Shown here piece by piece: positions 1 through 7,753 of a stretch of DNA of 13,728 nucleotides. This stretch comes from Daldinia sp. FL1419 (lineage: Eukaryota; Ascomycota; Sordariomycetes; Xylariales; Hypoxylaceae). The notes under the pieces were generated by a model that worked only from the letters and a program-made list of their open reading frames with translations, ran no database searches and was not told the origin of the DNA. The stretch spans positions 1 through 13,728 of the forward strand of contig MU623726.1 of NCBI GenBank assembly GCA_025201765.1, given 5' to 3'. Position 1 is the first letter of the stretch, and each line of letters opens with the position of its first letter. Made by a program: the position numbers and the translations under genes.

Positions 1-760
1 TATTTAAAGAAGATTAATAATAGAATAAAATTAGAAAAATAATGGAATATTTATAAATATATAAATTTTTTTTATTTAATATAATGTATATATAAAAATA
101 AAATAAATTTTTTAAAATAATATTAAATTATAAATGTAATGGATATAATAATATTATATTGTAATATTGTAAAATATAAGTAAGATATATAAGGAGGATT
201 AAAATTAATTAAACAAAGCCATAAATTAATAATATTATTTTAAATTATTTTAAAAAATAAATATAATATTATAATAATGAAAAGAAGGTTATAAAAATAA
301 AAATCAGTAATAGTTTTTTATAAAAATATAAAATTATTTATATATATTTATATCTTATATAAATTATATATATTTTAATTCTTTTTTAAAAATAATTTCT
401 TTATAATATAATAATATTTTTATTATTTATAAAAAAAATAATAAAATTATTTTAAATTTTATTATTATTTTATATTTCGGTTATTATTACATTATTTTAT
501 AAAATTTAGGTATTATAATATATAAAATATTTTTTTATATTAAAATCTAATTATTTTTATTAAAAAATAAATTTTAATAAAAATATAAAATAAAATAAAA
601 TTAAAATTATAATAATATAATTTAATTAGATAAATAATAAATAGGTTTTCTCCGGAACATAATTCCTATCCAAAATAAATATTAGAAGATGGACCGGATA
701 CCTGTAATATATTCTAGGTAAATTGGGGTAATAATAAATAAATAAATAAATAAATAATAA
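1..760 (+). repeat. RIP-eroded dispersed repeat, family 1, copy A
   Basis: This copy aligns along its whole length with 1599-2310 and, in its 3' part, with 2311-2485, 11395-11600 and (inverted) 11624-12116 and 12335-12607. Its best preserved part is about 640-735, with the motifs GGTTTTCTCCGGAACATAAT and AGATGGACCGGATACCTGTA. It ends in an (AATA/TAAA)n tail from about 728. Differences from the other copies are mainly C/T and G/A transitions, as RIP produces. No reading frame survives. The left end may lie outside the window. The shared 3' end with variable 5' truncation and a simple-repeat tail recalls a non-LTR or SINE-like element, but the least mutated copy could also be read as a solo LTR. 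The class is open. Confidence 0.75.
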
Positions 761-930
761 TATTTTTATTATTTATTAAAAAAAATAATAAAATTATTTT
801 AAATTTTATTATTATATTATATTTAAATTATTATTATATTATTTTATAAAATTTAAATATCATAATATATTAAAGATTTTTTTTAATTAAAATTTAATTA
901 TTTTTATTAAAGAGTAAATTTTAATAAATA
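759..930 (+). repeat. Internal fragment of repeat family 1
   Basis: Immediately after the tail of copy A the sequence re-enters the middle of the same element. It matches about 410-585 (shared landmarks: the TTTTTATTATTTAT stretch, the run of ATTATT triplets, and the TTAATTATTTTTATTAAA segment) and stops before the conserved 3' part. It is a partial, head-to-tail duplicate of family 1. Confidence 0.55.
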
Positions 931-1030
931 TACGCCAGGGAGTCCTAAGCGAGGGCAAATGCGTTCTTGAAGGGAGGGTTGTATTTGTTAGGGTTTGAGC
1001 TTAGATATACCAGGGAATCATTGAAGATTT
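931..1030. other. Short GC-retaining relic inside the AT block
   Basis: About 100 bp stand out from surroundings that are almost pure A/T. The element CCAGGGA(G/A)TC occurs near both ends of the stretch (about 934 and 1011). I find no tRNA cloverleaf, no coding frame and no match to other repeats in the window. It may be a fragment of unique or recently inserted DNA that escaped RIP. Confidence 0.35.
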
Positions 1031-1598
1031 ATAATGGATTATTATTAAAAAATAGTAAAACATTTAATAATAATTAAATTTTTTAAATAAAAAATTATTA
1101 TAATAATAATATATAAAAATAATAAAGATTATTAAAAATAAAATAATATATGTATATTTTTTAAAAAAATTTATATTTTAATTAATAAATATTAATAAAA
1201 TAAATATAAAAAAGGATTCTATTATAAAATAATTATAATATTAATAATATTGAAATAAATAATCCTTTTAAGATTGTTAAAATATATAAGAATTATGGAT
1301 TTAATAAATAAAGGATTCAATATAATAAGAATAATTATTAAATATTATTAATAATTCTTTAATAAATTTCTTAAAGATTTAAAAATTTAAAAAAAATTAT
1401 AATAAAATTTTAATAATTAATTCTTAAAATTTCATTAGAAAGGTATAATTATATTCTTTATGCAGTTTTTTATCTTTAATAAGCAAATTGTTTTTATTAT
1501 ATGTAACTATATTAGGATAATAATTTGGATATAATATAATATAAAAATATTATATTAAATTTAAGATATTATAAAAATTTCTAATAAAGGGATTAAAA
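1031..1598. other. AT-rich stretch without recognisable content
   Basis: Almost entirely A and T, with stops in all frames. A short motif AAAGGATTC(T/A)AT occurs twice (about 1211 and 1311). I see no gene or structured element; it is most likely fully eroded repeat DNA. Confidence 0.5.
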
Positions 1599-2310
1599 TA
1601 TTAGAAGAAATTTAATAATAGGATAAAATTAAAAGGGTGGTAGATTACTTATAAATATATAAGTTTTTTTTTATTTAATATAATATATATATATAAATAA
1701 AGTGGGTTTTTTAAGGTAATATTAAATTGTCAATATAATAAATAAAATATATAAAGAAAATTAAAATTAATTAAGAAGGGTTATAGGTTAGTAATATTAT
1801 TTTAAGCCATTTTAAAAAATAAATATAATATTGTAATATTGAAAAACGGATTATAAAAATAAAAATAAATAATAAATTTTTATAAAAGTATAAGATTATT
1901 TATATATATTTATATTTTATATAAATTATATATATTTTAACCCTTTATTAAAATAATTTTTTTATAATATAATAACATTTTTATTATTTATTAAAAAAAT
2001 AATAAAGTTATTTTAAATTTTATTATTATTTTAAATTTAAATTATTATTATATTATTTTAAAAAATTTGAATATTATAATATATTTAATATTTTTTATAT
2101 TAAAATTTAATTATTTTTATTAAAAATAAATTTTAATAAAAATATAAAGTAAAATTAAAGTTATAATAATATAATTTAATTAGATAGGTGGTAAGTAGGT
2201 TTTCTTTGGAATATGGTTCTTATTTAGAACAAATACTAAAAGATGGACTGGATACTTATAATATATTCTAAGTAAATTGGAGTAGTAATAAATAAATAAA
2301 TAAATAATAA
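1599..2310 (+). repeat. Dispersed repeat family 1, copy B
   Basis: Direct repeat of 1-760 in the same orientation, about 1.6 kb downstream. It keeps more G than copy A at several places (for example GGGTGGTAGATTACTT at 1634-1649 and TTAGATAGGTGGTAAGTAGG near 2180), while copy A keeps other C/G positions. Independent transition damage of both copies is what RIP predicts. The conserved 3' segment lies at about 2195-2280 and is followed by (AATA)n. No open frame remains. Confidence 0.75.
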
Positions 2311-2485
2311 ATTTTAATAAAAATATAGAATAAAATTGAAATTATAATAATATAATTTAATTAAATAAATAATGGGTAGGTTTTCTTTGAAATATAATTC
2401 TTTTTCAAAATAAATACCAAAAGATGAACTAGATACTTATAATATATTTTAGGTAGATTAGAGTAGTAATAAATAATAATATATA
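2311..2485 (+). repeat. Dispersed repeat family 1, copy C (5'-truncated)
   Basis: It begins directly after the simple-repeat tail of copy B and contains only the last ~170 bp of the family: the ATTTTAATAAAAATATA segment, the GGTAGGTTTTCTTTGAAATA landmark near 2374, and a short AATAATA tail. B and C thus form a head-to-tail pair in which the second member is truncated at its 5' side. Confidence 0.7.
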
Positions 2486-3337
2486 ATAATATATTATATT
2501 TATTAATAATTAATTAGAAAACTTTGTTATGTAATAAATTTAAAAAAAATTTTTTTAAAATTGTATTTGTGGGGGGGTGGGTTAAAATTCTCAAGCTTGG
2601 ATTAGTTTGTAATAAAATTGATAAGATAAGTGATAAGATATTAATTAGTTAATTAAACCTAATTGATTTAGATAGGTTTATATATATTTAAAATAATTAA
2701 TTAAATTGTTCGTTTTATAATTAATATATAGTATGGAAGTATTAGTAATTTAAGAAAATAGGGTAATTAATTAAATATTAGTAATTTAAGTATATATTGT
2801 AGAAGGGTAATTTAAATCAAATTAATTAGTTAATTAGATTTAAAAGTTAAAAATATGTATTTAATTTAATAAAAAAAGGTAATTAATTAAATATTAATAT
2901 TTCAAGTATGTACTTCAAAAGGGTGTGTAAACTTTTTAAAGATGATTTTAAATAACTTATATATGGTGTTACCACCTCCAAAAATCAATCAATTGAATAA
3001 TAAAGTTAAAAATATATATCTTAAGTAGCCAATCAAAAAGATTGCACACAATTTAATTTTAACGTAAAAGCTGACCATATCCATATTAGGTATATAACCT
3101 AATCAATTAGAAGCTTTGAAAGCTTAGAAGGTTTTTGTAAGATTTTGTTAGCCTGTTCTAATTACTGCCCATTAATTAAACTAATAAGTATGTAAGGCTA
3201 ATATGGTCCGTGTATTTTAATTGGATATATATACTAATTCTTCCCGCCTTTAAATCAAGTTAGCATTTCTCCCTTTTACACCTTTTTGAACCCCATTTTT
3301 GATGTTATATACCAGGTCATATACAGTATTGTAGCTA
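2486..3337. other. AT-rich intergenic DNA with a local duplication
   Basis: No gene seen. A run of seven G followed by T and three G (about 2571-2581) is striking in this context. The block GGTAATTAATTAAATATTA occurs at about 2762 and again at about 2879, each followed by a related ATTTAAGTA/ATTTCAAGTA and an AAGGGT motif. That gives a degenerate ~117-bp direct duplication. From about 2960 the base composition is milder, but all frames are interrupted. Confidence 0.4.
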
Positions 3338-3548
3338 GCCTTTTATTAGTTTTTTTATCAGGTTTTTTATTAAATCTTTTATTAGGTTTTTTATTAGATT
3401 TTTTTAGCCTCCCCTAGGTAACCCCCCTAACCTCCTTTAACTAATTCCCTAGTTGATTTTTTAGTTAACTTTTTAGTTAACCCCTTAGCTAATTCCCTAG
3501 CTAACCCCTTAGTTAATCTTTTAGTTAACCCTTTAACTAATCCCCTAG
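3338..3548. repeat. 12-bp minisatellite, about 17 degenerate units
   Basis: Two sub-arrays share a 12-bp period. Units 3338-3397 read GCCTTTTATTAG, TTTTTTTATCAG, GTTTTTTATTAA, ATCTTTTATTAG and GTTTTTTATTAG. Nine units at 3441-3548 follow the consensus (C/T)TAAnCCCTTAG. An irregular stretch with 10- and 13-bp spacings joins them. On the minus strand both arrays have one frame free of stops that encodes leucine-x-lysine-x tetrapeptides (3564-3430, then after a stop and frame change about 3403-3338). There is no ATG, so I do not call a gene. It may be decayed coding repeat or simple minisatellite DNA. Confidence 0.75.
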
Positions 3549-3861
3549 CCTTTTTGGCTAGTTCTTAGGTAAGTAATACCTTTGTATCTAACCCCTTTAC
3601 CCCCTTTACCTCCAAAGTTAATTTATATGGGTTGTTGATTAGGTTAGGTTATTAGGTAAGTATTGTTTAGTGGTATTTTGGGCCAACTCTATTTAATAGT
3701 AGTTATTTTTAGTTATATTTATTTATATTATGGTTGATATTAACCCTTTAAGGTGATGGAGGTATATCCAGCAAGTATTACTGGTTTTTGGTACTTAAAA
3801 ATGTGTTTGATGATGTATTAATTAACCAAAATTAATACTTTAATTTGATTAGTAAAATATT
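3549..3861. other. Intergenic DNA without recognisable gene
   Basis: Moderately AT-rich, with pyrimidine-rich parts at the start (ACCCCTTTACCCCC near 3587) and no sustained open frame. It could be part of the same degenerate element as the flanking minisatellite and LTR-like segment. Confidence 0.35.
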
Positions 3862-4114
3862 TGTTAAGTGTTTTATAGTTATAATTGATATTTTTTTGAA
3901 TTAGTTATCTCTATCACTATAAATACCTTTCCCTATCCCTTGCAAACCTAATAATAAATTTGCTTTTATCTGGAATAATGTTTAGTGTATTATTATTCTT
4001 TTATATATCTTTAAAAATAATATTTAGTATTAGTATTATTATTGCCTCGAAAAATGGTTTAATATAGACTTCAAAAATAGTACTTACTAATATTATTATA
4101 GTTGGAAGCGGGAC
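3862..4114 (+). mobile_element. Possible decayed LTR plus primer-binding site
   Basis: The order of signals fits a retroelement LTR: TGTTAAGTG at the start, TATAAATA at 3918-3925, AATAAA at 3953-3958, an end TATTATTATA at 4091-4100 (which could derive from a CA terminus by C-to-T change), then TGGAAGCGGGAC at 4103-4114. The last begins with TGG, as tRNA-primed binding sites do. I found no second LTR and no gag or pol frame in the window. The boundaries are inferred from signal order only, so this is tentative. Confidence 0.28.
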
Positions 4115-5225
4115 AAAAATACGGTGTTTGACGGTGTATACCTAACCTCTTTTCCCTTAAAAATCGTTTTAATTTCAAAGTTGTTCCGAATTTTTTTTCC
4201 ATTTTTATACAGATAAAGGAAATAATTGTTTTTCTGTTATATTGTTTTATTAAGGTTCATTAAATTCAAAGTTAGTAATATTGATTTAAAAACCATATTT
4301 ACTACTTTCTTTGGGACATTACTGCTTTATATAAAATGCTTCTTCGGTTATTAGGTGAGTTAAATATCATTATATTACATTTTATTAATATATAATTCTA
4401 CTATTAAATATTTTGTGATTTTCAGCATTAATTATAAATTATCTCTTTTTTTTGTGATATTAATGTTTTTAATTAAATATATCAGTTCAGAATTATATTG
4501 TATTGAAAATAAAATTATAATTCCATTTTTTGGTTATATATTAAATATAACATCAAAAATATTAATTATTAACATTTCTAATTTCCTTTCATTATTACTT
4601 TTACTATTCTAATTTATAAAATTTAAGATATTATATATAATAAAATAATATTAAATATTTTAGAAATGGAATTTATTTTTAGCTTAATATATATAACTAT
4701 TTCTAAAATAAAAAAACTCCAAAATTTAATATTTAATATTTTTTTAAATTAAATATTTTACAATAAGGTATTAATAAATTGGAAAATTAATGTTCCTAAA
4801 ATTGGTTACATAAAATATACCAATTAATTCAATAAATTTACAATTTCAATTTATTATTCCATAATACATACCAATTCCAAATAAAATCGTTACGTAACAT
4901 CAATTTTCAATTTATTAATTAAACCTTTACTTATAAAGTTTTCTTAACTTAAATTGTTTGTAATTTTTAGAATATTTTATAATAACATTTTTTTAAATTT
5001 TCTCTTATCTTAATAATATATTAAATTTAGAAAGAAAATTCATAATTAAATATATAATAATATAAATTATTCTTTATTCTTTATTATAAATGTTTTAATA
5101 ATAATTTTAATAATTATATTTTTATTTAAATTTTTTTTAAAAAAATAATAGAAAAGTTAAAATTTAAATAAATTATTATTATTTATTTCTAATATATTAT
5201 ATTGATTTATAAAATTAATAACTGT
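4115..5225. other. AT-rich block with no supported gene
   Basis: From about 4360 this is dense A/T with stops in all frames. The longest open stretch (4415-4612) would encode a hydrophobic Ile/Leu/Phe/Asn-rich peptide without an ATG at its start. A GTGAGT...TTTTCAG pair (4355-4425) after an ATG at 4336 does not join frames: the spliced reading hits TGA within about ten codons. I interpret the block as RIP-degraded DNA. Confidence 0.5.
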
Positions 5226-5520
5226 TGATATTTATGGCATAAGCAAAATTTAGTGCAAAAGCATGTAATTACATTTTAATAATTTCTGATTGAACAAAAC
5301 TTTTAGCCCGCCCCACTGTACCACTCTTGCACCTTAAAGGATATTAATTTTATATACAGGAATATATTAAATTAATAAATTTTAAAATTAATTTAAAAAA
5401 TTCTTTTTTTATTATAATTCTATAAAACTTTATTATTTCTTTAAAATTCTAAAATTAATAAAAATAATTAACTTAAATTCTATAATACTAATTTTCCCAA
5501 TATCATATGTATTAATATTC
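5226..5520. other. AT-rich upstream region with a small GC island
   Basis: Mostly A/T, but about 5307-5335 keeps a GC-rich patch (AGCCCGCCCCACTGTACCAC) about 310 bp before the start codon at 5642. It could be a surviving upstream promoter element of the TRIP4/Rqt4-like gene, for example a GC-box. This rests on composition and position only. Confidence 0.3.
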
Positions 5521-5641
5521 ACCCCCTTTTTTTATTTATAAACAACCATCATCACAAGATATCTACTCTAACAAACGGCCTCAACAAAGATTTATAGTTC
5601 TGTTTCATATATGGTTGAGAGGTAGTTCATTGCAAGCCAAC
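5521..5641 (+). promoter_or_regulatory. Core promoter and 5' leader of the TRIP4/Rqt4-like gene
   Basis: A CACCCCC plus T7 pyrimidine tract (about 5519-5531) is followed by ATTTATAAA (5534-5542), a TATA-like element, and then a CA-rich stretch (ACAACCATCATCACAAG). This order is common in filamentous fungal promoters. Transcription probably starts around 5550-5580, leaving a leader of about 60-90 nt. The promoter lies directly against the AT-rich block, with only about 120 bp of normal DNA before the coding sequence. Confidence 0.45.
5611..5625 (+). promoter_or_regulatory. Minimal upstream ORF (4 codons plus stop)
   Basis: ATG GTT GAG AGG TAG begins 31 nt before the main ATG and ends 16 nt before it. 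It is the only ATG between the TATA-like element and the main start. If the transcript begins upstream of it, scanning ribosomes meet it first. Its context (T at -3) is weak, so leaky scanning is likely. Confidence 0.45.
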
Positions 5642-7246
5642 ATGTCAATATCACAATTATCAAGGTTGTTACCTCTTCCCGACGGGGAACTTAAGCAAAT
5701 TATAGACTATGCAGCCACATTGTCCAAGTCTGAGGCTGCCAAACATTTTCGAAATCTTCTTGGCGAATCACCTGAAGCTGTTGATTTCATAGCATCATTC
5801 AATTCGAAGAGACAAGATCCTAAGGCTTCTACTGCATCATCCGCATCCTCAGGCAGATCCTCTTCACGTATAGAACCTGTGCCAAAGTCGACAAGAGCAC
5901 CCAAAAAGCCCAAAACCCAGTTGCATACTCCCGCTCCACGTCAAGTTGTCAATCTCGGCCCCACGCCAGGAACGGCATATAATAAGGACACCGAGAGCGA
6001 GTACATCTCCCGACGTCCTACTCCAGCTTCAACTTCAGCTGGATCTGGATCTGGGTCTGGGCCCGGAAAGAAATCTTTACCCCAGAAATCGGCAACTCCA
6101 CCGCCGCCAAAGTTACACCCTTCCGCAGCAGGGCAGCTAATATCAGATGTTCGGAAGCCTAAACCCAAGCCCAATTCTACTCCTGCCTCACGCTCTTCAA
6201 CGCCGGCCCCGAAAACCAAGGCCCACATCTCCGGTGGCACTGCTATGCATGGTGCATCTACAGCTCTGTCGGACCTGGACAACGCTATTCGCCTTCTCGA
6301 GACGGCTACAAATCCTACTCTTGGTATAGACGACTCCGCTCGGAAATGTAATTGTGTCGCTGCTAGACACCCCCTACTAGCTGCTGCGCCAAATTGCATG
6401 AACTGTGGCAAGGTCGTATGTGTGAAAGAGGGACTCGGACCCTGTACTTTCTGTGGCTCGCCACTTCTAAATCCATCAGAAATACAACTAATGATACGGG
6501 AATTACGGGACGAGCGCGGCCGGGAGAAGATGGCGGCCGACCGCGAAGCCCACAAGAAGGCTGACGTGTCGAGGGCTCCGGCTCCATTCATAAAACTCAA
6601 AGGGACCACAGGCGAGGCTAGCGAAGCACAGGCAAATGCCCTGGAGCACAGAGATCGCCTCCTAGGATTCCAAGCCCAAAATGCACGACGAACAACCATC
6701 AGAGATGAATCCGCCGATTTCGACGTCAGCGGGGTAATGACGGGATTCGGCGGTAACATCTGGGCCACCCCCGAGGAAAGAGCACGGGAATTGAAACGCC
6801 AGCAGAAGATACTAAGGGAGATAGAGTGGAGCGCCCGACCAGACTACGAAAAGCGACGGCAGGTTATCAGCATCGATGTAGTAAGTGGCAAGGTAGTAAG
6901 AAAAATGGCTGCCGTTGAACGACCGAAGAGTCCCGAAGACGATGTACGATCCGATACAGTTTTACAGGAGCTTAACAGCACCAACCACGGTAATGCTAAT
7001 AGAGGATACGGAAGTGGTGGCGCCTTTAGCAAGAATCCTCTATTAGGCTCTCTAATTAAGCCAGTCTTTGATGCTAAAGGCAAGGGGTCTAAGTTAGAAG
7101 GTCGTGATCCAAAAGCGACCCGGTGGAGGAGAATGCAAGACGACCTCGACAATAATGAAGCTGTCATTCTTGATGGTGGGGTGTTCGGAGGTAGGCCCGG
7201 CCAGGAGGTGACCAATTCCGTTACGGATGAGCCTACTTGTGGTTAA
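5642..7246 (+). CDS. TRIP4/ASC-1-like zinc-finger protein (fungal Rqt4-type)
   Basis: Single-exon gene, 534 aa. The first in-frame ATG is 5642, with A at -3 (GCCAACATG); the frame is open further upstream but has no ATG. Residues 1-57 form a conserved-looking helical N-terminus (LPLPDGELKQIIDYA, then EAAKHFRNLLG). Residues 58-205 are Ser/Pro/Lys/Ala-rich and disordered, with a Gly-Ser run at 132-142. The diagnostic C2HC5 zinc finger spans 236-271, ligands C236, C238, H243, C252, C255, C260, C268, C271, with the family string EGLGPCTFCG. Residues 333-422 match the region after the finger in TRIP4 (LEHRDRLLGFQ, DESADF, then DYEKRRQVISIDVVSGKVV). The ASCH domain of animal TRIP4 is absent; the length is close to yeast Rqt4 (about 530 aa). 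In that family the protein works with an Slh1/ASCC3 helicase in the RQT/ASC-1 complex, which recognises ubiquitylated collided ribosomes and splits them in the cytosol. The finger makes the family call strong; the role is inferred from homology. Confidence 0.92.
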   Translation: MSISQLSRLLPLPDGELKQIIDYAATLSKSEAAKHFRNLLGESPEAVDFIASFNSKRQDPKASTASSASSGRSSSRIEPVPKSTRAPKKPKTQLHTPAPRQVVNLGPTPGTAYNKDTESEYISRRPTPASTSAGSGSGSGPGKKSLPQKSATPPPPKLHPSAAGQLISDVRKPKPKPNSTPASRSSTPAPKTKAHISGGTAMHGASTALSDLDNAIRLLETATNPTLGIDDSARKCNCVAARHPLLAAAPNCMNCGKVVCVKEGLGPCTFCGSPLLNPSEIQLMIRELRDERGREKMAADREAHKKADVSRAPAPFIKLKGTTGEASEAQANALEHRDRLLGFQAQNARRTTIRDESADFDVSGVMTGFGGNIWATPEERARELKRQQKILREIEWSARPDYEKRRQVISIDVVSGKVVRKMAAVERPKSPEDDVRSDTVLQELNSTNHGNANRGYGSGGAFSKNPLLGSLIKPVFDAKGKGSKLEGRDPKATRWRRMQDDLDNNEAVILDGGVFGGRPGQEVTNSVTDEPTCG

Positions 7247-7753
7247 ATAACCTTGAATTGGAGATATCAATTGAAGGAACTGAAAGGGATTTCAAATTTG
7301 TGATCATTGCAAGATTCTACGAAGGTTATTTGCAAAGGAATGTCGAGTATCTTCATTGGTATAGTATCACCTCAACCAACCGTTGCGACGCCTAACTTAA
7401 GAAACGAAGACTAGTCCATATACGGATCTTGTGACCATATTCCCATTGGTATCTCCGTCACCTTACCAATCCATCTCCATCAACCTAAACATTTGCCCCC
7501 TGAGAGGCTTACCAGACGGTACGTCCAAGGCGCGTTTCCTTCTACTGCTCACAGCTAAAGTTGGTGTATGCTCAACCTTAGCGTCGAAAGTGGCAGTCGC
7601 CATGCATCTATAGAACGATCGGCGCAATGCTACAGAAATGCACTGAATATTAGAATTATAGTTCCTTCGTCATAACGGGTGTGATCGACAATTCCGTCCG
7701 CGCCCAGGCCGCCATGATTACGCCACGATCGCGTCCCAGGTAAATGATAGAAA
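7247..7753. other. Convergent intergenic region (both 3' UTRs)
   Basis: 507 bp lie between two stop codons that face each other. Composition is like the genes, not like the AT blocks, and no frame is convincing. It must hold both 3' ends. No canonical AATAAA is evident on either strand; weak A-rich candidates are AAATAA just after the plus-strand stop (7245-7250) and AATATT around 7646. A short motif CATTGGTAT followed by CACC occurs at about 7355 and 7444. Confidence 0.6.

Noticed and set aside
931..1030. tRNA or other small RNA gene in the GC-retaining patch
   Set aside because: No acceptor/T-arm pairing, no convincing A and B boxes, and no cloverleaf could be drawn.
1..2310. Copies A and B as the two LTRs of one retrotransposon
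   Set aside because: The interior would be only about 840 bp, is partly an internal fragment of the same repeat, and further truncated copies occur elsewhere in both orientations.
4336..4612. Two-exon hydrophobic micro-gene (ATG at 4336, GTGAGT...TTTTCAG)
   Set aside because: The joined frame stops after about ten codons of the second exon. The open frame at 4415-4612 is A/T-driven Ile/Leu/Phe/Asn composition and has no upstream ATG in frame.
5615..5641. Upstream start of the Rqt4-like protein at TTG 5615
   Set aside because: A TTG start is not expected in a fungal nuclear gene when a well-placed ATG follows at 5642.
5941..6768. 275-codon open frame antisense to the TRIP4/Rqt4-like gene
   Set aside because: The sense frame has an intact diagnostic zinc finger; the antisense product is low-complexity with no domain. 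It is a by-product of codon composition.
7630..7753. Minus-strand open frame running past the coiled-coil stop codon
   Set aside because: It is in a different frame from the gene, has no supported start, and its downstream part lies in the 3' UTR.
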